DNA from: a virus
Virus record (IMG/VR): IMGVR_UViG_3300001472_000053
Coordinates: 534-22,039 of that record
Strand: one strand, 5' to 3'
Length of the DNA stretch: 21,506 nucleotides
Shown: piece by piece, positions 1 to 5,290 of the stretch
Layout: each line of letters opens with the position of its first letter
Numbering within the stretch: the first letter of the stretch is position 1
Program-made: the position numbers and the translations under genes
The notes under the pieces: generated by a model
Told to the model about the DNA's origin: nothing
The model's input: only the letters and a program-made list of their open reading frames with translations
Database searches by the model: none

Positions 1-1
1 A

Positions 2-67
2 AAGATTAGTGACGGTGTTGTCAAAGTTGGAGCCAACATAGGTGGATTATTTAAGAAAAAACCTTAA
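2..67 (+). CDS. 3' end of an unidentified phage gene (partial)
   Basis: The first bases of the window read as an open frame for 21 residues ending in a Lys-rich tail (LFKKKP) and a TAA stop. The start lies upstream of the window. The visible part is Gly/Val/Lys-rich and short, so no function can be assigned. The next gene starts 18 bases after the stop on the same strand, which fits the compact array that follows. It could also be chance, but the strand and spacing fit a real gene end. Confidence 0.45.
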   Translation, partial: KISDGVVKVGANIGGLFKKKP

Positions 68-85
68 AATTAAAAAACAATAAAC

Positions 86-307
86 ATGCATAAACCAGGA
101 CATTACGCAAACGACCCACACGCAGAAAAGATGGGTAAAGGAAAAGTTGGTATAGTAGGTGAATCCGCTATATGGGACGGACCATTAGATCAAAGAGGTA
201 GATTACACGCACCGGGCTCAAGCTCAGGCATAACAGGTATGCAATTGCAAAAATACCCTTCAAAATACATAGCTGGACCTATAACTACCATAGCTAAACA
301 CGGGTAA
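86..307 (+). CDS. small phage protein of unknown function (73 aa)
   Basis: A 73-residue basic, Gly/His-rich protein starting MHKPGHYANDP. There is no signal peptide, membrane segment or catalytic motif. It is preceded by an A-rich leader (aaaaaacaataaac) with no Shine-Dalgarno sequence, as elsewhere in this window. The stop at 305-307 is two bases before the next ATG at 310, so the two genes are probably translated together. The N-terminal His residues and Gly/Pro/Ser stretch in the middle suggest an extended, non-enzymatic polypeptide. I do not recognise a characterised family. It is more likely real than not because it fills the space between neighbours exactly. Confidence 0.6.
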   Translation: MHKPGHYANDPHAEKMGKGKVGIVGESAIWDGPLDQRGRLHAPGSSSGITGMQLQKYPSKYIAGPITTIAKHG

Positions 308-309
308 AA

Positions 310-462
310 ATGACAACAGCAGATTTTAAATTATACGCCATGAATGGTGGAGCTATGGCTATTTCTATGACACATATTGATATGGTACTTAAAATAACTT
401 TATTAGTAGTTACTATTGGTTATACAATTCACAAATGGATAAATCTTAAAAACGAAAAGTAA
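310..462 (+). CDS. small single-pass membrane protein next to endolysin; possible holin or lysis accessory
   Basis: A 50-residue protein. Its N-terminal half is short and weakly charged (MTTADFKLYAMNGG...). It is followed by one hydrophobic segment at about residues 25-41 (VLKITLLVVTIGYTI) and a basic tail (HKWINLKNEK). This is the layout of small phage membrane proteins with the N-terminus outside and a cytoplasmic basic end. The stop codon directly abuts the TTG start of the amidase gene, so coupling with the endolysin is likely. Phages often pair a holin with the endolysin, so a holin, pinholin or lysis-accessory role is a reasonable inference. A second holin-like gene lies at 4349-4810, so the roles of the two are not settled. 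The length and exact tiling with neighbours support a real gene. Confidence 0.6.
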   Translation: MTTADFKLYAMNGGAMAISMTHIDMVLKITLLVVTIGYTIHKWINLKNEK

Positions 463-888
463 TTGAGAGAAATAGATAAAATAATTATCCATTGCTCTGC
501 TACGCAAGAAGGTAAAGAAATATCTGCTTCAACCATAGATAAATGGCATAAAAAAAGAGGGTGGCGAGGTATTGGTTACCATTATGTAATAGGTTTAGAC
601 GGTATGATTGAATACGGTAGACCTATAACAGAAACAGGCGCTCATGTAAAAAGACACAATAAAGGTAGTATAGGTATTTGTTATATTGGTGGTGTTGAAG
701 CTGAAAGAGGATCTGATGGAGACTGGATAGCTAAAGATACTAGAACGCCTAAACAAATAGCTACATTACTAGAGTTATTAAGAATATTAAAAAAGCTACA
801 TCCAAAAGCAACGATACATGGTCACAACGAATTTGCGGCTAAGTCTTGCCCGTGCTTCGATGTTCAAGCTGAATATTGTAACTTATAA
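463..888 (+). CDS. N-acetylmuramoyl-L-alanine amidase (T7 lysozyme-type endolysin)
   Basis: A 141-residue zinc amidase that cuts the bond between N-acetylmuramic acid and L-alanine in peptidoglycan, releasing virions at lysis. The whole protein is one Amidase_2/PGRP-type domain. The zinc ligands match T7 lysozyme (151 aa; H17, H122, C130): here H10 in IIIHCSAT, H121 in IHGHNEF and C129 in KSCPCFD. Tyr39 in GYHYVI and Lys127 correspond to the catalytic Tyr46 and Lys128 of T7 lysozyme. The spacing H10 to Y39 (29 residues) is the same as H17 to Y46. There is no signal peptide, so export needs a holin. The start is TTG, immediately after the TAA of the small membrane protein. No ATG gives a full-length domain. 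T7 lysozyme also inhibits RNA polymerase; nothing here shows that this one does. Confidence 0.93.
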   Translation: MREIDKIIIHCSATQEGKEISASTIDKWHKKRGWRGIGYHYVIGLDGMIEYGRPITETGAHVKRHNKGSIGICYIGGVEAERGSDGDWIAKDTRTPKQIATLLELLRILKKLHPKATIHGHNEFAAKSCPCFDVQAEYCNL

Positions 889-889
889 A

Positions 890-1156
890 ATGGCAAATAA
901 ATTTAAAAAATCAGACTTAGCTTGTAATAAACCAAAGAAAACTCCTGGGCATAAAACAAAGTCTCATATAGTAAAAGCTTGTAAAGCTGGTAAAGAGAAA
1001 ATAATTAGATTTGGCCAACAAGGTGTAAGCACTGCTGGTAAAAAAACAGATGCTAAATCAAAAGCAAGGCGTGCTAGTTTTAAAGCTAGACATGCCAAGA
1101 ATATAAAAAGAGGCGTGTTCAGTGCCGCATACTGGGCTAATAAAGTAAAATGGTAA
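890..1156 (+). CDS. conserved small basic phage protein of unknown function (88 aa)
   Basis: The start chosen is the ATG at 890, one base after the amidase stop. An upstream in-frame ATG at 818 would lie inside the amidase gene and is rejected. The 88-residue product is strongly basic and carries a pattern I recognise from uncharacterised proteins of marine phages: an N-terminal LACNKPKKTPGHKTKSH, a central VKACKAGKEKIIRFGQQGV, then a FKARHAKN block and a terminal YWANKVKW. The conserved Cys, His, Arg and Trp positions suggest a compact fold, possibly nucleic-acid or metal binding. No catalytic signature can be named. It lies between the endolysin and another small gene that starts four bases after its stop. 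Confidence 0.78.
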   Translation: MANKFKKSDLACNKPKKTPGHKTKSHIVKACKAGKEKIIRFGQQGVSTAGKKTDAKSKARRASFKARHAKNIKRGVFSAAYWANKVKW

Positions 1157-1159
1157 ATT

Positions 1160-1447
1160 ATGGCAAATGAATTCCCAAAAATAGATAAAAAAAACGAAGG
1201 CAAATTTAAAGCTTGGATTAAAGCTAATATGAAAGGCGTTGATACTTGCTCGGCTGCTAGTAAAGTAATGGCTAACAAAGATGACTATTCTACAAATGTG
1301 GTTGAAATGGCAAACTATGCCAAGAATATGGGTTGCAAATCTAAAGGTGGACCTAAGCAGAAATCAGATGGTGATGAAAAAGGTAAAAAGAAATTACCAC
1401 CGTTTTTAGAATACAAAGATGGTAAAGTTGTAAAAAAGAAAAAGTAA
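1160..1447 (+). CDS. small Lys-rich phage protein of unknown function (95 aa)
   Basis: A 95-residue protein with a mostly helical N-terminal half (FKAWIKANMKGVDTCSAAS, VVEMANYAKNMGC) and a disordered, highly basic C-terminal third ending in a run of lysines. Two Cys residues (around 28 and 57) lie in the helical part. It starts four bases after the previous gene, and its TAA shares one base with the ATG of the next gene (TAATG at 1445-1449), so translation is probably coupled. No domain is recognised. The Lys-rich tail would suit binding to DNA or to an acidic partner, but this is speculation. Confidence 0.65.
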   Translation: MANEFPKIDKKNEGKFKAWIKANMKGVDTCSAASKVMANKDDYSTNVVEMANYAKNMGCKSKGGPKQKSDGDEKGKKKLPPFLEYKDGKVVKKKK

Positions 1448-1815
1448 TGGCTTTTAAAATGAAAGGTCTTAATATGGTTTCATATGGAGATTCTCCTAGT
1501 GGCACAACTGTAGCTGAGCCTAAAATTAAACCTTCGGAAGTTAATTTTGAAGTTCCAGGACTAGCAGAATACAAGGAGCACGTATCTAATACTCCTCAGT
1601 TTGAAGAAGGAGGTGGTATTATAAGTAAGTTAAAAACAATTGGTAAAAGGATTTTACATAATACAACAGGGCCAAGTAACCCATTAATGAATACTGGTGG
1701 TGGTGCTATAGATTTAATAGGTGGTAAAGGCGCTTATAAACTTTTATCAAGAGGTTTTGCTAAATTAGCTACTAAGCAAGCTGTTAAAAAAGGAATTGGA
1801 AAAATAACAAACTAA
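1447..1815 (+). CDS. MAFKMKG-start protein with Gly-rich amphipathic C-terminus (122 aa), unknown function
   Basis: A 122-residue protein starting MAFKMKGLNM. The same six residues after Met occur at the start of the 447-residue protein at 2807, and MAFK occurs in the protein at 2446. Residues about 12-55 are polar and probably extended. The C-terminal half (about residues 85-122) is Gly/Ala/Lys-rich with alternating hydrophobic residues (LIGGKGAYKLLSRGFAKLA), resembling membrane-active or ejection-type segments rather than a soluble enzyme. It overlaps the preceding gene by one base. I do not know its function. The shared N-terminus suggests a set of related accessory or minor virion proteins. 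Confidence 0.68.
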   Translation: MAFKMKGLNMVSYGDSPSGTTVAEPKIKPSEVNFEVPGLAEYKEHVSNTPQFEEGGGIISKLKTIGKRILHNTTGPSNPLMNTGGGAIDLIGGKGAYKLLSRGFAKLATKQAVKKGIGKITN

Positions 1816-1825
1816 AAATATAATT

Positions 1826-2101
1826 ATGGATAAATCTTGCTGTGACTACGAAAAAGGTCATTACGGAAAATACACGGGTAATCACCCTCATTACGCTAAA
1901 CACGATCAACATGGACATACACATGTAACAGACTGCAATGCTGCAGCCGCTGAAAGAGATGATAAGGCTCATATGGATTATTTAAAAAGAGATGTTCTTT
2001 ACGATAACTCTCATGGGAATAGCGACGAAAAAATGACAGCTGACGAGAAGCATATCTCTAAATTAGCTGGAGATGTTAAATATGATGAATCACATCACTA
2101 A
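1826..2101 (+). CDS. His-rich small protein, possible metal binder (91 aa)
   Basis: A 91-residue acidic protein with 12 histidines (13%): 12, 20, 22, 26, 29, 31, 33, 49, 63, 76, 90 and 91, plus Cys5, Cys6 and Cys37. The N-terminal third has a dense cluster (HYGKYTGNHPHYAKHDQHGH), followed by an Asp/Glu/Lys-rich helical-looking segment and a terminal HH. The cluster would be expected to bind transition-metal ions such as zinc, nickel or copper, but no named domain is recognised. The start is preceded by an A/T leader with no Shine-Dalgarno sequence. It sits in the same array as the other small proteins. Possible roles include a virion metal site or an accessory protein acting in the host. Confidence 0.65.
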   Translation: MDKSCCDYEKGHYGKYTGNHPHYAKHDQHGHTHVTDCNAAAAERDDKAHMDYLKRDVLYDNSHGNSDEKMTADEKHISKLAGDVKYDESHH

Positions 2102-2115
2102 TAAATAAATAAATT

Positions 2116-2286
2116 ATGGCTTATAAAAACGATAGTAATATAGCGCACTGTGGCCCAGCTCACCAAAAAAGTGCAGGAGTTAAAATGATGGGCGGATCAT
2201 TCTGTTCTAAGCATATGCAAAGTAGTGCTTATTTCAAAAACATGCCAATTGTTTCAGATCAAAACCCTGGTAAAAAAGGAGCATAA
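2116..2286 (+). CDS. small MAYK-start protein with Cys/His pairs (56 aa), unknown function
   Basis: A 56-residue frame starting at ATG 2116 after an AT-only leader (ataaataaataaatt). The product starts MAYKNDSN, a variant of the MAFK start found at 1447, 2446 and 2807. It contains two Cys/His pairs: H11-C12 with H16, and C30 with H33 (IAHCGPAH and FCSKH). These could form one metal site. The remainder is Gly/Ser/Lys-rich with no membrane segment. Its TAA overlaps the next ATG by one base (TAATG). It is too short for fold recognition by eye, but the tight tiling with its neighbours supports it. Confidence 0.6.
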   Translation: MAYKNDSNIAHCGPAHQKSAGVKMMGGSFCSKHMQSSAYFKNMPIVSDQNPGKKGA

Positions 2287-2444
2287 TGGATAAAGGTTTA
2301 GGAGATTTTATAGAAAATAAAATAACTCGACCGACAGGAATTAAAGCTGCTGTTAATATGTTGTCAGAAGGGCTTGGTATTCCTTGTGGTTGTGAAAGTA
2401 GAAAACAAGCATTAAATAGAATGATGCCTTTTAATAAAAAATAA
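2286..2444 (+). CDS. small conserved phage protein with CGC motif (52 aa)
   Basis: A 52-residue protein starting MDKGLGDFIENKITRPTGIK and containing PCGCESRKQALN near the C-terminus. The pattern GLGDxIE...TGIK...CGC..RK..LN is one I recognise from short uncharacterised proteins in phages of Bacteroidota and in marine phage contigs. The Cys pair (C34 and C36) may bind metal or form a disulphide. The function is unknown. It overlaps the previous stop by one base, and the next ATG lies at 2446, directly after its stop, so it forms part of a coupled translation string. Confidence 0.68.
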   Translation: MDKGLGDFIENKITRPTGIKAAVNMLSEGLGIPCGCESRKQALNRMMPFNKK

Positions 2445-2445
2445 T

Positions 2446-2796
2446 ATGGCTTTTAAACTAAGTAATCCTCCATACGCTGAGAATCAAACACCTGTTTATG
2501 AAAGAGATTTAGGACCAGGCGTTTTAGGTGAATCATTAAAAAATCAAGTGATAATACTAAACGACAAACTTGATCCTTCTTTTCATAAGGAAGTTAAAGG
2601 ACACGAAGATGTTCATGTTGCTCAAATGAAGTCTGGAGAATTAGATTACGATGATCAAAACATATATTGGAAAGGCGAAACAATACCAAAACATAGTGCT
2701 AGAGCTATGTCGGGTGATCCTAAGCAATTAGGATACGAAGCTCAAGCTTATAATATCTCTGGCACAAAATACAAAGATAACAAATATAACGTATAA
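2446..2796 (+). CDS. miniature HExxH metalloprotease-like protein (116 aa)
   Basis: A 116-residue protein that begins MAFKLSNPPY and carries a zincin-type motif, GHEDVHVAQM, with H53, E54 and H57 in HExxH order. Downstream, LGYEAQAY at about residues 95-102 supplies Glu98, in a position that could be the third zinc ligand, as in gluzincin-like families with an H-E-x-x-H...E arrangement. The hydrophobic strand VIILND before the motif and the W75/P81 region after it fit the usual arrangement of a strand and active-site helix in zincins. It is far smaller than classical metalloproteases, so it may be a minimal peptidase domain or a pseudo-enzyme. It has no signal peptide. Neighbours are phage small proteins and a probable minor virion protein, so a substrate in the virion or host envelope is possible. 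The motif is seen; the enzymatic role is inferred. Confidence 0.6.
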   Translation: MAFKLSNPPYAENQTPVYERDLGPGVLGESLKNQVIILNDKLDPSFHKEVKGHEDVHVAQMKSGELDYDDQNIYWKGETIPKHSARAMSGDPKQLGYEAQAYNISGTKYKDNKYNV

Positions 2797-2806
2797 AATT
2801 AAAACT

Positions 2807-4150
2807 ATGGCATTTAAAATGAAAGGCATGGCACCACCTCAAGAACCAATTGGAGCTGGTGTAAACCAAAGAACAAATATTGGAAGAGGTTTAGCTACCA
2901 TTTTTGGTAGTAAAGAAAAAAGAGAGAGAAACAAAGCTTACTTTGCAAAGAAAAAAGAAGTTAGAAAAGCTTTAAAAGAAGACGGTACATATGGTGACGT
3001 TAACAATGAGACTGGAATGGAACTTACTGGCACGGGTGTAAACTCAGGTCAGTTTACTAATTTTGGTAAAAGCACGGCTAGCACAAGAGGTAAAGCCGCT
3101 AAAGAAGTTGCTTTATCACACTTTGGTGATGAACAGTACTTTGATAGAAAAAACTATTCAGGAGCTGCTACTACTAAAAAAGTAAAAAAGAAAGATATAA
3201 ATGCTAATGCTAATGCTTATGCTAGCGCAAACCCTAATAAGTTGCTTTCTATAGATGCTGATGTTGATATTAAAAAAACTAATTATATAAAAGACGATGC
3301 TAAGGTTTATAAAACAAAAGTAACCCCTGGATCTACTAAAGTAATTCCTGGTGTAACTACTCCAGGTGCTATAAAAACAGAAACTTTTGATAATACTGAA
3401 GCTGCTACAAAAAGAAACGCAGAGTTAAAGAGGCTTGGTATGCTTAAAATGAAAGAGAATGATGGCGTTGAAATGCAAGGCGGAATGGGCTTTATGCAAA
3501 AAAGTAATATTTACGAAATAAGTGGAGCTAAAGCTAGAGTCATGCAAGCATCAAACCCAAACCCTATAACAGAAAGTTCTGAAGAAATTACTTTAGATTA
3601 TGGTGGTGGTAGTACCAATACTAAAAATCAAGAAGATTACAAAAAGAAAGGAACTTCTGGTGGTCCAAAAGCTCATGAAATAGGTGGTGAAGTATACGAA
3701 AAGTATAAAAGAGAAAAATCTAGATGCGAAAAAAATCCTAACGCAAAAGGTTGTTCGGGTTTTAATAACCCAAGCACAGACTTACCTGGTTTGAATGAAA
3801 GTAAAACTAATATTACTTTAAATTACCAAGAACCATCAACTACAACAGCTGATCAAACTATTGTTACACCAGAAAAAAGTGAAACTACAGGAACTTCTAT
3901 AGGTGGTAAAACAGGTAAAAAAATCGGAGTAGATGTAGATGCTGACATTAAAGGTAACCTACCTAAAATTACATTACCTAAAATTACATTACCTAAAATT
4001 AAATTACCAGAAGTAATTACTGATGCTAACAATGATGGTAATGTTGTAACTAGAACTGTTGATAAAATTAAAAAGAAAAGAAAAGAAAGAAAGACAGCGA
4101 GAAATGTAGCAAAAGGTAATTGCCCTCCTTGTCCTCCTTGCGAAAAATAA
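2807..4150 (+). CDS. MAFKMKG-start low-complexity protein with PKITL repeats and CPPCPPC tail (447 aa), probable minor structural protein
   Basis: A 447-residue, Lys/Thr/Asn/Gly-rich protein with little predicted globular core. It starts MAFKMKGMAPP, sharing its first residues with the product at 1447. Features in order are a basic helix around 25-55, an Asn-Ala repeat (NANANAYASANPN) near 132, a Cys pair at 307 and 316 in a KREKSRCEKNPNAKGC segment, three PKI(T/K)L repeats at 386-400, a highly basic stretch at about 418-435, and a terminal CPPCPPCEK with C439, C442 and C445. The composition resembles phage fibrous or decorating proteins more than enzymes. No characterised family is recognised. 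It has its own A-rich leader and is followed by a small gene two bases downstream. Confidence 0.72.
   Translation: MAFKMKGMAPPQEPIGAGVNQRTNIGRGLATIFGSKEKRERNKAYFAKKKEVRKALKEDGTYGDVNNETGMELTGTGVNSGQFTNFGKSTASTRGKAAKEVALSHFGDEQYFDRKNYSGAATTKKVKKKDINANANAYASANPNKLLSIDADVDIKKTNYIKDDAKVYKTKVTPGSTKVIPGVTTPGAIKTETFDNTEAATKRNAELKRLGMLKMKENDGVEMQGGMGFMQKSNIYEISGAKARVMQASNPNPITESSEEITLDYGGGSTNTKNQEDYKKKGTSGGPKAHEIGGEVYEKYKREKSRCEKNPNAKGCSGFNNPSTDLPGLNESKTNITLNYQEPSTTTADQTIVTPEKSETTGTSIGGKTGKKIGVDVDADIKGNLPKITLPKITLPKIKLPEVITDANNDGNVVTRTVDKIKKKRKERKTARNVAKGNCPPCPPCEK
3962..4006 (+). repeat. three tandem 15-base repeats coding PKITL
   Basis: Three consecutive 15-base units (3962-3976, 3977-3991, 3992-4006) of the form CCTAAAATTACATTA. 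The first two are identical and the third has one change (ACA to AAA). They encode PKITL, PKITL, PKIKL within the 447-residue protein. Their identity at DNA level indicates a recent in-frame duplication or slippage, and the repeat number could vary among relatives. Confidence 0.9.
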
Positions 4151-4151
4151 C

Positions 4152-4349
4152 ATGAGTATAAAGGGTTATAAAAAAGATAGTCCCGACGTTAACAAACCAT
4201 ACAACGTTATTCCCGGAGGTAATATAACTATGAAAGGTGTCGAGTTTAAAGTACTCGGCACTGATGATAGAGGATATACTAAGGTTATGTACCCTGGTTA
4301 TGATTATACATTTCCTGGGGCAAAGTATGTTATTGAAAAGAAAATGTAA
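4152..4349 (+). CDS. small conserved phage protein (65 aa), unknown function
   Basis: A 65-residue protein, MSIKGYKKDSPDVNKPYNVI at its start, followed by PGGNITMKGVEFKVLGTD and MYPGYDYTFPGAKYV. Alternating short hydrophobic stretches and Gly/Pro turns suggest a small beta-rich fold. I recall very similar short proteins in uncultured marine phage contigs, always near structural genes, without a known role. It begins two bases after the CPPCPPC protein and its stop overlaps the holin-like ATG by one base (TAATG at 4347-4351), so these three genes look like one translation unit. It might be a small decoration or adaptor protein. Confidence 0.72.
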   Translation: MSIKGYKKDSPDVNKPYNVIPGGNITMKGVEFKVLGTDDRGYTKVMYPGYDYTFPGAKYVIEKKM

Positions 4350-4810
4350 TGACGGATAAAAAAAGAAAAAAGTTTAAAGACACTAAAGTCGGTCAATTTT
4401 TATTAGGTAAATCAGGTCTTGTAAAAGCCATAGGAGACGTGATGCCAGATAAAGGTTTGCTAGGTATAGTTAAAAACTTAATAAATAATGATCCTGAATT
4501 ACCACAACAAGATAAAGACATTGCTTTAGCTTTACTAAAACAAGATATAGTAGAAGCTCAAGAAATAAGTAAGCGCTGGGAAAGCGATATGACATCAGAT
4601 TCCTGGCTTAGTAAAAATACTAGACCAATGACTTTAATATTTTTAACTGTATCTTTGATAGTATTTATATTATTAGATAGTTTTAATATAGAGTTTGGAA
4701 TAGATTCAGGCTGGATAGATTTATTAAAATCACTTTTAATAACTGTGTATGTAGCTTACTTTGGCTCGCGTGGAGCGGAAAAGTTTAAAAGTATAGGTAA
4801 TAATAAATAA
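4349..4810 (+). CDS. holin-like membrane protein (two C-terminal transmembrane helices)
   Basis: A 153-residue protein. Residues 1-88 form a charged, helical cytoplasmic part (KGLLGIVKNLI, QDKDIALALLKQDIVEAQE). The motif SWLSKNTRPMT then leads into transmembrane helix 1 (about 94-110), a short loop with acidic residues (about 111-120), transmembrane helix 2 (about 121-139), and the closing motif YFGSRGAEK with a basic tail. The RP before the first helix and the FGxRGxEK after the second match holins related to the gene-transfer-agent holin family (GTA_holin_3TM type). Such proteins permeabilise the inner membrane so that the endolysin can reach peptidoglycan. The endolysin lies 3.5 kb upstream, not next door. 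The product may have only two helices where the family name says three. Confidence 0.75.
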   Translation: MTDKKRKKFKDTKVGQFLLGKSGLVKAIGDVMPDKGLLGIVKNLINNDPELPQQDKDIALALLKQDIVEAQEISKRWESDMTSDSWLSKNTRPMTLIFLTVSLIVFILLDSFNIEFGIDSGWIDLLKSLLITVYVAYFGSRGAEKFKSIGNNK

Positions 4811-4836
4811 TAGAGTAACTAATTAAATTTAATAAA

Positions 4837-5076
4837 ATGGCAAAAATAAAAAAAGCAGAACTAGAAAAAGTTGTAAAACAACAAGAAACATTAAAAGAAT
4901 ACTTAGTAGGAGTCGGTGGTTTAGAATCTCAAAAACACTCACTACTACACAGAATAGGTGCTTTAAATGAAGAGATAGAAAACACTAAAAAAGAATTAGA
5001 AGAAGAATATGGTGCTGTAAACATAAACCTAGAAGACGGTACTTATACTGCTATCGAAAAAGAAGATGGAAAGTAA
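4837..5076 (+). CDS. coiled-coil small phage protein (79 aa)
   Basis: A 79-residue helical protein with two heptad-rich segments: residues 5-24 (KAELEKVVKQQETLKEYL) and 31-58, ending in a strongly acidic ELEEEYG. A short beta-type tail follows (VNINLEDGTYTAIEKEDGK). I recognise this combination of coiled coil plus 'YGAVNINLEDGTY' as a frequent small protein in marine phage genomes, with no experimental role known to me. It is preceded by a 26-base AT-rich leader after the holin gene. Its last 11 bases overlap the next gene. It may act as an oligomeric adaptor. Confidence 0.75.
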   Translation: MAKIKKAELEKVVKQQETLKEYLVGVGGLESQKHSLLHRIGALNEEIENTKKELEEEYGAVNINLEDGTYTAIEKEDGK

Positions 5077-5290
5077 AATTAGAAAAATCAGCATAGGCTC
5101 TGATTATAAAAATGATGCTATGCATTATTCTGTAGGTCAAGAAGTTTATGGTGGGCATACTATATCTGACATCTTATTAGATGAAGATAGTTCTTATAAT
5201 ATTTACATAAAGAAAAACAACGAGATATTACCATGGAAAAAGTTTAATCCTAACATGGCTATATCCGTTGAATATGATTTACAATATTAA
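5066..5290 (+). CDS. small conserved phage protein (74 aa), unknown function
   Basis: A 74-residue protein with a beta-rich look: IRKISIGSDYKNDAMHYSVG, then GGHTISDILLDE, YNIYIKKNNEILPWKKF and a final ISVEYDLQY. The segment 'RKISIGxDYKNAMHY.VGQEV.GG' is one I have seen in uncharacterised phage proteins located just upstream of terminase genes. It overlaps the coiled-coil gene by 11 bases in another frame and overlaps the following ATG by one base (TAATG at 5288-5292). There are no membrane or catalytic motifs. The function is unknown. Confidence 0.73.
   Translation: MESKIRKISIGSDYKNDAMHYSVGQEVYGGHTISDILLDEDSSYNIYIKKNNEILPWKKFNPNMAISVEYDLQY

Noticed and set aside
818-889. An upstream start for the small basic protein at 890
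   Set aside because: It would lie inside the amidase gene and cover its C129 zinc-ligand region; the ATG at 890 follows the amidase stop directly.
964-1278. A hydrophobic reverse-strand frame of 104 residues
   Set aside because: It is the antisense of Lys/Ala-rich coding sequence; reverse complements of Lys codons give Phe/Leu-rich products that mimic membrane proteins.
1784-1972. A reverse-strand hydrophobic frame opposite the His-rich gene
   Set aside because: Antisense shadow of His/Lys-rich coding; no leader or neighbours on that strand.
3962-4006. The 15-base tandem repeats as a CRISPR array or origin iterons
   Set aside because: No spacers; the repeats are in frame and encode PKITL units within a protein.
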